This document shows positions 53,226 to 61,074 of a stretch of DNA of 64,000 nucleotides, piece by piece (position 1 is the first letter of the stretch; each line of letters begins with the position of its first letter). The translations under genes were made by a program, and so were the position numbers. The stretch is from Endozoicomonas sp. NE40 (lineage in GTDB: Bacteria; Pseudomonadota; Gammaproteobacteria; Pseudomonadales; Endozoicomonadaceae), in NCBI RefSeq assembly GCF_040549045.1, contig NZ_JBEWTB010000002.1:5001072-5065071 (forward strand), read 5' to 3'. The notes beneath the pieces were generated by a model. It was not told where the DNA came from, ran no database searches, and saw only the letters and a program-made list of their open reading frames with translations.

Positions 53226-55250
53226 ATGACTCATCGGTACAGTTTTCCAACCCGGTTCCTGCCCGTCAAAAATGCCCTTATGCACACTTGCCTGACCCTG
53301 GCTCTGGGACTTACAGCCCTGACCGCTGACGCCACTCAGACGTTGCAACGCCCCGAAGGCAGCCAGACCAGCATGACGATGCATGGTTCCCCCAAATACC
53401 CTGAAGGATTCCGGCATTATGATTATGTCAATCCTGAAGCGCCCAAAGGCGGCGCGCTTCGTATGACATCGATGGGGACTTTTGACAGCCTCAATCCCTT
53501 TATTGAAAAAGGCACCTCTGTCGCTGCTACCGCCTATATGTACGACACGTTGATGGCATCCAGTTACGACGAGCCTTTCACCATGTATCCACTACTGGCG
53601 CAGTATGTGGAGCGGGCTCCGGATAACAGCAGCATTACCTTTCACCTTAATCCCAGGGCACGTTTTCACGATGGTCACCCGGTGACCGCTGAAGATGTTG
53701 TCTTTTCACTGAATACCCTGCTGGAAAAAGGCACACCGTTTTATCGTGCCTATTATGGCGATATTGAAAAAGTCGAAGCACTGTCCCGATACAGTGTTCG
53801 CTTTGTTTTCAAACACAACCAGAATCGGGAGCTGCCGCTGATTATCAGTCAGATGACGGTTCTGCCCAAACACTTCTGGGAAAAAGAAGAGAATGACTTT
53901 CAGGCCGCCAACATGAGCATTCCCCTTGGCAGCGGTCCCTATAAAATCAAATCCGTCGATTCCGGCCGCAGCATTGAGTACCAGAGAGTCGAGGACTACT
54001 GGGGAAAAGACCTGCCCGTCAACGTGGGACGCTATAACTTCGATACCATCCAGTTAGATTATTTCCGTGATGAAAACGTTGCCCTGCAGGCCATGAAGGC
54101 AGGCAAATACAACGTTCGTTTCGAGTACTCGGCACTGAACTGGGCCACAGCTTACGACATTCCCGCCACCCGGAACGGTGAGCTGAAACTGGAAAGCATC
54201 AGAACCCTGTCGCCACAGGGTATGCAGGGTTTCGCCTACAACACTCGCCGGGAGCTCTTTGAGGACCCGAAGGTAAGAAAGGCGCTGATGGCTGCATTTG
54301 ATTTTGAGTGGTTGAACAAAAATCTGTTTTTCGATTCCTATTACCGTACCAACAGCTACTTTGCCAACTCCACCATGACCGCTACCGGCATCCCTGAAGG
54401 TAAAGAGCTGGAATTGCTGAAGCCTTTCCGTAACCAACTGCCCAAAGAACTGTTCACAGAACCCTACAAGCTGCCGGTTTATGATGGTTCCGGCCAGATA
54501 CGCAGCCAGATACGTAACTCCCTCAGGCTATTGTCAGAAGCTGGTTGGAAACTTGAGAACGGTGTCCTGAGAAATGGCAAAGGCGAACCCTTCAAGTTTG
54601 AAATCCTGTTGATCCAGTCCTCCATGGAACGGGTTGCACTGGCCTTTAAAAAGAACCTTGAACAGTTAGGTGTCGATGCCACCATTCGTGTTGTGGACGC
54701 CTCCCAGTACATTAATCGCCTGCGCAAATTTGATTACGACATGATTGTTTCCCGCTATGGTCAGTCCAGCTCACCGGGCAATGAGCAACGGGATTTCTGG
54801 GGCAGTGCAGCTGCCGACGTACCCGGTTCCCGTAACTATATGGGCATTAAAAACCCTGTCGTCGACCAGCTGGTCGATAATCTGATCCATGCCGACTCCC
54901 GTGAAGACCTGGAAACAGCGGCCAAAGCTCTGGACCGGGTATTGCTGTGGGGGGAATACATGATTCCACAATACTATTACCCCAATGTCCGGGTCGCGTA
55001 CTGGCAACCACTGGAACACCCTTTCAAGCCCACCCCGGAAGGTTCAAAGGCACCACAGCTGTATAACTTTGATCTGGACAGTTGGTGGATGGGAACAGAA
55101 TCCACTCCCGTTGTAACGGCAATAGATAGTTCTCAGGCACCATCTGAGAACGAACTATCTGACAAAACCGCTTTGTGGGTAGGACTGCTGATTGTTCTGG
55201 GACTGCTGGGAAGATTTTTGAACAAAAGACGTAGCAGGAAGGACGCTTAA
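53226..55250 (+). CDS. YejA-type ABC peptide-binding protein, copy 5, with C-terminal membrane anchor
   Basis: 674 aa, longer than the other copies. Signal peptide; the start may be here or at the internal ATG at 53280 (MHTCLTLALGLTALTADA). Signature FRHYDYVNPEAPKGGALR and GTFDSLNPFIEKG. After the binding domain ends near SWWMGTES there is a linker of about 30 residues, then a membrane segment (TALWVGLLIVLGLLGRFL) and a basic tail (NKRRSRKDA). This would tether the protein to the inner membrane with a cytoplasmic tail. It lies 14 bases before yejB, the position of yejA in E. coli, so it is probably the core partner of the transporter. Confidence 0.9.
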   Translation: MTHRYSFPTRFLPVKNALMHTCLTLALGLTALTADATQTLQRPEGSQTSMTMHGSPKYPEGFRHYDYVNPEAPKGGALRMTSMGTFDSLNPFIEKGTSVAATAYMYDTLMASSYDEPFTMYPLLAQYVERAPDNSSITFHLNPRARFHDGHPVTAEDVVFSLNTLLEKGTPFYRAYYGDIEKVEALSRYSVRFVFKHNQNRELPLIISQMTVLPKHFWEKEENDFQAANMSIPLGSGPYKIKSVDSGRSIEYQRVEDYWGKDLPVNVGRYNFDTIQLDYFRDENVALQAMKAGKYNVRFEYSALNWATAYDIPATRNGELKLESIRTLSPQGMQGFAYNTRRELFEDPKVRKALMAAFDFEWLNKNLFFDSYYRTNSYFANSTMTATGIPEGKELELLKPFRNQLPKELFTEPYKLPVYDGSGQIRSQIRNSLRLLSEAGWKLENGVLRNGKGEPFKFEILLIQSSMERVALAFKKNLEQLGVDATIRVVDASQYINRLRKFDYDMIVSRYGQSSSPGNEQRDFWGSAAADVPGSRNYMGIKNPVVDQLVDNLIHADSREDLETAAKALDRVLLWGEYMIPQYYYPNVRVAYWQPLEHPFKPTPEGSKAPQLYNFDLDSWWMGTESTPVVTAIDSSQAPSENELSDKTALWVGLLIVLGLLGRFLNKRRSRKDA

Positions 55251-55264
55251 CAAGAGTTTCTTTT

Positions 55265-56353
55265 ATGTACAGTTACATACTGCGCCGGCTGGCGCTGATG
55301 ATCCCAACCCTGTTCGGCATCATGCTGCTCAACTTTGTCATTATACAGGCCGCCCCCGGCGGCCCTGTAGAGCAAATGATTGCCAAGCTGGAAGGTTTTG
55401 ATACCAATGCTATCAGTCGTATTGGCGGCTCAAGCAGTGCGGAAGTGCAACAGTTTTCCCTGGATGAATCCGGTGAATACCGTGGACGACGGGGGCTTGA
55501 TCCCGAGCTGATCAAGGATATAGAGAAACTCTATGGTTTTGACAAGCCTGCCCCTGAACGCTTTATTCAGATGGTGGGCAACTATCTGCGTTTCGACTTT
55601 GGCGACTCGTTTTTCCGGGACGCTAAAGTCGTCGACCTGATCATAGAAAAGCTGCCTGTCTCCATTTCCCTGGGATTGTGGAGTACGCTCATTATCTACC
55701 TCATCTCCATTCCTATGGGCATTCGCAAGGCGGTTCGTCACGGCTCAAAGTTTGATATCTGGACCAGTGCCGTCATTACCACCGGTTACGCCATTCCCAG
55801 CTTTTTGCTGGCTATCCTGCTGATTGTCCTGTTTGCCGGAGGCAGTTACTGGAATATTTTCCCTCTGCGGGGGCTGACCTCGGACAACTTTGATGAACTG
55901 ACCACCATGGGTCAGATCATGGACTATGCCTGGCACATGGTACTGCCAGTCTTCTGTATGGTGATTGGCGGCTTTGCCACGCTGACCATGCTGACCAAAA
56001 ACTCTTTCCTGGATGAAATCCACCGTCAGTATGTGCAGACCGCAAGGGCAAAAGGACTGGACGAAGGGCGGGTTCTGTACGGACACATTTTCCGTAATGC
56101 CATGCTGCTGGTGATTTCCGGTTTCCCTGCCGCCCTGATCGGCATCCTGTTTACCAACTCGCTGCTGATTGAAATTATATTCTCCCTCGATGGTCTGGGA
56201 CTGCTGGGCTATGAAGCTGCCATTAACCGGGACTATCCGGTGGTGTTTGGCTCCCTCTTTATCTTTACCCTGATTGGCATGGTGATCAAACTGATTGGCG
56301 ATCTGACCTACGTCATGGTGGACCCACGAATCGATTTCGAAGCGCGGGGTTAG
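55265..56353 (+). CDS. yejB: ABC peptide transporter permease YejB
   Basis: 362 aa inner-membrane permease. The N terminus MYSYILRRLALMIPTLFGIMLLNF is typical of YejB/DppB. A long periplasmic insertion after TM1 (about 40-110) is characteristic of YejB. The EAA loop, ARAKGLDEGRVLYGHIFRNA, contacts the ATPase. Part of a tight yejA5-B-E-F operon, with 6 bases to yejE. Confidence 0.94.
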   Translation: MYSYILRRLALMIPTLFGIMLLNFVIIQAAPGGPVEQMIAKLEGFDTNAISRIGGSSSAEVQQFSLDESGEYRGRRGLDPELIKDIEKLYGFDKPAPERFIQMVGNYLRFDFGDSFFRDAKVVDLIIEKLPVSISLGLWSTLIIYLISIPMGIRKAVRHGSKFDIWTSAVITTGYAIPSFLLAILLIVLFAGGSYWNIFPLRGLTSDNFDELTTMGQIMDYAWHMVLPVFCMVIGGFATLTMLTKNSFLDEIHRQYVQTARAKGLDEGRVLYGHIFRNAMLLVISGFPAALIGILFTNSLLIEIIFSLDGLGLLGYEAAINRDYPVVFGSLFIFTLIGMVIKLIGDLTYVMVDPRIDFEARG

Positions 56354-56359
56354 CACACG

Positions 56360-57391
56360 ATGGCATTGAAAATGACCCCACTCAACCAGCGACGCTGGGA
56401 AAATTTTAAACAAAACCGCAGAGGCTACATCTCTCTATGGTTGTTCGGCATTCTGTTTTTCACCACTCTGGTTGCCGAATTTATTGCCAATGACAAACCC
56501 CTGCTGATCCGTTTTCAGGGTGATTACTACACCCCGGTGTTTCATACCTATCCTGAAACCACTTTTGGCGGCGAGTTCGAACTGGAAATTGACTACCGGC
56601 AGGAGTATGCAAAAGAGTTGATTGAACCTCATGGCTGGATGCTGTGGCCGCCCATTCGTTACAGTTACGACACCATCAACTATGCCCGGATCGCCCCTGC
56701 CCCTCCCTCTCTGGACAATCTTCTGGGAACGGATGACCAGGGTCGGGATGTACTGGCCCGGGTGATATACGGTTTCCGGATATCGGTTCTGTTCGGCCTT
56801 GCCCTGACCTTTTTCAGCACCATTATCGGTGTGGGGGTCGGTGCCATACAGGGTTTTTATGGTGGCAGGATCGACCTCTTCGGGCAGCGCTTTATTGAAA
56901 TCTGGTCGGGTATGCCCAGCCTGTACCTGCTGATCATTATGTCGAGTTTTGTCGAACCCGGTTTCTGGTGGCTGCTGGGCATTATGCTGCTGTTTCAGTG
57001 GATGACACTGGTCGATGTGGTTCGGGCTGAGTTCCTGCGCGGCAGAAACCTTGAATATGTCCGGGCAGCAAGAGCCCTTGGAATGAGCGACAGCCGCCTG
57101 ATGTACCGGCATATTCTGCCCAATGCCATGATCGCCACCGTCACCTTTATGCCCTTTATTCTCACCGGTGCCATTACCACCCTGACCTCACTGGATTTTC
57201 TCGGCTTTGGCCTGCCTGCCGGGTCGCCCTCGCTGGGTGAGCTGATTGCCCAAGGCAAGAACAACCTGCAGGCACCCTGGCTGGGGATTACTGCCTTTAT
57301 GGTGATGTCGGTGATGCTGACCCTGCTGGTCTTTATTGGAGAAGCCTCTCGTGATGCACTGGACCCACGCAAATACCATACAGGAGTGTAA
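56360..57391 (+). CDS. yejE: ABC peptide transporter permease YejE
   Basis: 343 aa inner-membrane permease. The N terminus with NQRRWENFKQNRRGYISLW, the GTDDQGRDVLARVIYGFRIS periplasmic motif and the EAA loop RAARALGMSDSRLMYRHILP match YejE/DppC. Pairs with YejB to form the translocation channel. The stop is 3 bases before the yejF start. Confidence 0.94.
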   Translation: MALKMTPLNQRRWENFKQNRRGYISLWLFGILFFTTLVAEFIANDKPLLIRFQGDYYTPVFHTYPETTFGGEFELEIDYRQEYAKELIEPHGWMLWPPIRYSYDTINYARIAPAPPSLDNLLGTDDQGRDVLARVIYGFRISVLFGLALTFFSTIIGVGVGAIQGFYGGRIDLFGQRFIEIWSGMPSLYLLIIMSSFVEPGFWWLLGIMLLFQWMTLVDVVRAEFLRGRNLEYVRAARALGMSDSRLMYRHILPNAMIATVTFMPFILTGAITTLTSLDFLGFGLPAGSPSLGELIAQGKNNLQAPWLGITAFMVMSVMLTLLVFIGEASRDALDPRKYHTGV

Positions 57392-57394
57392 GCG

Positions 57395-59041
57395 ATGAGC
57401 GACCATCCAACTGCCGCGCAGAAACCGCTTCTGAGTGTAAAAGACCTGCAGGTTCAGTTTCTGCAGGGCGAACAGACATTTAATGCCGTTAACCAGATCA
57501 GTTTTGATATTCGTCCTGGTGAAACCCTGGGACTGGTTGGCGAATCCGGCTCCGGAAAATCCGTGTCGGCGTTGAGTATTTTAAAACTGCTGCCGGATAA
57601 CGCCCGTTATCAGGGCGAAATTTTGTTCAACGGTGAAAACCTGACCCATGCCGACAGCAACAAGATTCGCCAGATTCGTGGTCACCAGATCAGCATGATC
57701 TTCCAGGAACCCATGACCGCACTGAACCCTTTGCACACCATTGGTAAACAGATTACTGAAGTGCTGACCCTGCACCTGGGACTGAACAATGGTGAGGCCA
57801 GAGTCAGAGCGCTGGAATTGCTGGAACTGGTGGGTATTCCTCAACCCACCAGCAAGATCAATGCTTATCCCCATGAGCTGTCCGGAGGCCAGCGACAGCG
57901 GGTGATGATCGCCATGTCTCTGGCCTGTGAACCGAAACTGCTGATCGCTGATGAGCCAACAACGGCTCTGGATGTTACGGTACAGCGGCAGATCCTGAAA
58001 CTGCTGGCAGAGTTACAGGAAAAACTGGGGATGGCTATTCTGTTTATCAGTCACGACCTGAATCTGATCCGTCATGTATCTGACCGCATCTGTGTGATGA
58101 AAGACGGCTGTCTGGTTGAACAGGAAGCGACTGAAACCCTGTTCACCCGTCCACAGCACCCCTACACCATTGACCTGCTGAATGCCGAACCCGGTGGCGC
58201 GCCGGAGTCTGTCCCGAATCCGGATAAGACCCTGATTGAATGTAAGAACCTGAAAGTCTGGTTTCCCATCAAACAGGGTTTTTTTCGTAAAACGGTAGAC
58301 CATGTCAAAGCCGTGACGAACCTCAGTATGTCACTGCAACAGGGAGAGACACTGGGTATTGTCGGTGAGTCTGGCTCAGGAAAAACCACACTGGGCATGG
58401 CCCTGATGCGACTGCAGTCCAGTGAAGGTGAAATCTATTTTATGGGCAAAGGCCTTCATGGCCTGAGCCAGAAAGCCTGTCAGCCCTATCGCCGGGAAAA
58501 GCAGGTGGTGTTCCAGGACCCTTATGGCAGCCTGAGTCCGCGTATGACCATAGCGGACATTATTGCCGAAGGTCTGGATATCCACGGTGTCAGCAGCAGG
58601 GAAGAACGCGAGCAGGAAGTTATTCGAGCCATGGCCGATGTGGGTCTTGATTCTGACTTCAGACACCGTTATCCACATGAGTTCTCAGGTGGCCAGCGCC
58701 AGCGGATTGCCATTGCCAGGGCTTTGATCCTTAAGCCAAAGCTGATCATTCTCGACGAACCCACCTCTGCACTGGACCGGACGGTTCAGTCTCAGGTCAT
58801 CGAACTGTTGCGAAACCTGCAAACGAAATACAACCTGAGTTATATATTTATCAGCCATGACCTCGCCGTGGTGAAAGCCATGAGCCACCGGATTATGGTG
58901 ATGAAAGAAGGCCAGGTCGTTGAACAGGGTGATACCGGTGATATCTTTCACAACCCTAAGCAACCTTACACCCGGGAGCTGCTGGCGGCTGCTTTTGAAA
59001 CGCAGCTGGCAGGTAACAGCTCCAGTGCTCACAGCCGCTAA
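57395..59041 (+). CDS. yejF: ABC peptide transporter ATPase YejF (two-domain)
   Basis: 548 aa with two complete ATPase modules in one chain, as in E. coli YejF. Module 1: Walker A GESGSGKSVS, signature LSGGQRQRV, Walker B LLIADEPTTALD. Module 2: Walker A GESGSGKTTL, signature FSGGQRQRI, Walker B LIILDEPTSALD. Each is followed by the oligopeptide-transporter C-terminal extension (HPYTIDLL; QPYTRELLAA). It drives uptake through YejBE. The last gene of the operon, followed by a strong hairpin. Confidence 0.95.
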   Translation: MSDHPTAAQKPLLSVKDLQVQFLQGEQTFNAVNQISFDIRPGETLGLVGESGSGKSVSALSILKLLPDNARYQGEILFNGENLTHADSNKIRQIRGHQISMIFQEPMTALNPLHTIGKQITEVLTLHLGLNNGEARVRALELLELVGIPQPTSKINAYPHELSGGQRQRVMIAMSLACEPKLLIADEPTTALDVTVQRQILKLLAELQEKLGMAILFISHDLNLIRHVSDRICVMKDGCLVEQEATETLFTRPQHPYTIDLLNAEPGGAPESVPNPDKTLIECKNLKVWFPIKQGFFRKTVDHVKAVTNLSMSLQQGETLGIVGESGSGKTTLGMALMRLQSSEGEIYFMGKGLHGLSQKACQPYRREKQVVFQDPYGSLSPRMTIADIIAEGLDIHGVSSREEREQEVIRAMADVGLDSDFRHRYPHEFSGGQRQRIAIARALILKPKLIILDEPTSALDRTVQSQVIELLRNLQTKYNLSYIFISHDLAVVKAMSHRIMVMKEGQVVEQGDTGDIFHNPKQPYTRELLAAAFETQLAGNSSSAHSR

Positions 59042-59062
59042 GTGTCCCTGATTCAGTGGTTC

Positions 59063-59101
59063 GCCCTGTTATTGAGTGTTTCTTCTATTCAATAACAGGG
59101 C
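59063..59101. terminator. Bidirectional hairpin after yejF
   Basis: GCCCTGTTATTGA (59063-59075) pairs perfectly with 59089-59101, a 13-bp stem with a 13-base loop. It lies between the convergent yejF and bHLH genes, 5 bases from the latter's stop. Confidence 0.8.
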
Positions 59102-59106
59102 TGCTC

Positions 59107-60438
59107 TTATTGCGGGTTCTGTTTTTTCAGCCACTCAATGTACTTTATCTTTTCATCTCGCTCCTCCTTTAACTTTTGCATTTGTTTTTCTTCTTCTTTC
59201 AACTCGTCAATCCTCTCTTTGGCACGTATCAGAATATTATTTTTTGTACGCTCTTTTTTTGTGTTTCCAACTTCAGCTGCATTAGCCAGCTTTTCAAAGC
59301 TTTCTTTTAAGATTGCTCGACGATTCCGCTCAAGTACATTGTGGTTAACTCTTTGCGGTACTGCTTCACCAGAATACTCAGTGTCACTCATTACCGGACT
59401 GCCAGAATTAGAAGCGGCTGGAAGTGGCTGCATTTCACCACCAGAATAAAAACCAGAATCTCCGGAGTCTGTCGATTGATATGAATCAACTGATTGAAGC
59501 GAATGGAATGCCTCTTCGTCATCCGAAACTGTAGTTGATACCAGATAGGGATGGTCTGCACCATGTAAAGGACGGCCTTGCTCATCTAAACGAAGGTAAT
59601 CTGTTTTATCTCCAAAAAAAGAAAAATAGGTTGGATCTTCCTGTGAATCAGAATTGCTGTCTCTCCTCAAGAGTCCAAAGTTGCCCTCATTTACATACAC
59701 TGAATGCTGGCTTAACAGATCATCTCTGGGAGGAAAGTATTGCCCATAAATGTTTTCGTATGCTTCTATGCATCGATTACCTTTGCAATCATGGTGATGG
59801 CAGATGTTGCCTCTGGTGTGGCGATAGTTGCCATCTTCCGGAGGCCTTCCATCGTTACTATCCTGATCAGTCTTTATTAAGAGAAAGGCCTGTTGTTCTG
59901 GACTATTTTCTGAGAATTGCGATGTGTAATACATCATTTGACAGGAATGTTCTGCTTCAGACCCGCCCTCTCGTTTGGGTTTGCCAGGAGAGTTGATAAC
60001 ATCCCGAGCCATCAAGCAATTGTGGCTCTTTACTCCCGTAAACAGAAACGATGCAGCACTCAGCCCGGCTACCAGCCAGGAAGGGATTGCACTGCTTAAA
60101 CGATCACTTATTTCTATCAGAAATTTATAGCCTACATACAGATCATCAACATTAAAGGCCTGATACCATGCAAAGTACTCCACCTGGGCAGAGAAGTTGA
60201 TAAATTGTGCCCGGGGGCCTGCATCATCCGGCCAGACGGGTGCAGACGAGGCTTCAGTTTTTGTTATAGCGGGCAGTAATCGGTCAAAATTATTGATTCC
60301 GGCTGAGTCACCCTTGGGGGAAATAAGGACATGCTGTGGATTCCTTAGATTCTGTATAGCTGTCAACTCAAAAGATTGAGCAAAGGCCAGTTCCGATAAC
60401 TGATAAGAAAAAAAAACAAGGAACAGCAGCTTATTCAT
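59107..60438 (-). CDS. Secreted protein with C-terminal Myc/Max-like bHLH-zipper domain
   Basis: 443 aa from ATG 60438, which opens a signal peptide (NKLLFLVFFSYQLSELAFA); a TTG two codons earlier has AGAGGA six bases upstream. Residues about 110-130 hold a possible membrane helix (SWLVAGLSAASFLFTGV). Residues 200-360 are acidic with a Cys/His cluster (CHHHDCKGNRC). The last 80 residues match a eukaryotic bHLH-zipper: basic region RVNHNVLERNRR with His366, Glu370 and Arg374 (the class B E-box triad), helix 1 ILKESFEKLANAA, loop EVGNTKKERTKN, helix 2 NILIRAKERIDEL, and a charged coil with partial heptads (L, M, R, I). HNVLERxRR is the Myc basic region. DNA binding in a host nucleus is inferred. 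I know of no bacterial precedent that I can cite. Confidence 0.8.
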   Translation of the reverse strand: MNKLLFLVFFSYQLSELAFAQSFELTAIQNLRNPQHVLISPKGDSAGINNFDRLLPAITKTEASSAPVWPDDAGPRAQFINFSAQVEYFAWYQAFNVDDLYVGYKFLIEISDRLSSAIPSWLVAGLSAASFLFTGVKSHNCLMARDVINSPGKPKREGGSEAEHSCQMMYYTSQFSENSPEQQAFLLIKTDQDSNDGRPPEDGNYRHTRGNICHHHDCKGNRCIEAYENIYGQYFPPRDDLLSQHSVYVNEGNFGLLRRDSNSDSQEDPTYFSFFGDKTDYLRLDEQGRPLHGADHPYLVSTTVSDDEEAFHSLQSVDSYQSTDSGDSGFYSGGEMQPLPAASNSGSPVMSDTEYSGEAVPQRVNHNVLERNRRAILKESFEKLANAAEVGNTKKERTKNNILIRAKERIDELKEEEKQMQKLKEERDEKIKYIEWLKKQNPQ

Positions 60439-61074
60439 ACGCAATGAAAGTCCTCTGATAGTCACTTCCCTGAATGGGTACAACTCATACTCCAGTTTGC
60501 TGTTTACCTGCTGAAACAAACCGGGTTGACAGATTGGTCAGTTAATTTTTTTTTGCCAAAAAAGCAGCTAAGTTCAATAAAATTGAACGTTCAACATTTT
60601 TGATCGATTGTCAGAGACTGAGCAGTAGCGCTTTTCTTTTCGTTAATTACCATTACGTCAACTGATGCAAAAGATTCTTAATTAAACAACACACAAAGCC
60701 TCCCTCTTAACGATGGTTACGCCTGCTGGAAGTGTATAGCACTACACCGGGATATACGCCATCAATTGCATAACAGAAAGTCCAATTTTTTGCCTGTCTA
60801 TACGACAAAGGTTAACGCTGACAGCAGGTCGCAACATTATTTTCCAGACTAAGTTGAAGTTTTCTTTTCCGGAGCCTTTACTTATCTGCCTTTAACGGGA
60901 ATAAGTACATTACTGTTTTCAATCAAAGCAAATAGATAAGGTACGTTCTTTTATCGTGTCTTTTAGCTTTTTGCCGTGGTTGAGAGCAGCCGATGGGAGA
61001 AGAGCTTGAGCACTCTTTCCAGTGCTACATCGCCACACGCACTGTACAGTGGTTGTAGAATAGCCTGCTGTAGA
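60439..61074. other. AT-rich intergenic region between divergent genes
   Basis: No credible gene. It holds the 5' flanks of the bHLH protein gene (minus strand) and the family-C gene (plus strand). Notable only are an 11-base T-rich run near 60546 and a TTCAATAAAATTGAA inverted repeat near 60573-60587, which could be a regulatory site. No promoter could be assigned. Confidence 0.4.

Noticed and set aside
55745..57112. Two long antisense frames (222 and 225 codons) opposite yejB and yejE
   Set aside because: Both lie fully opposite strongly supported permease genes; their His/Gln-rich composition is typical of antisense frames.
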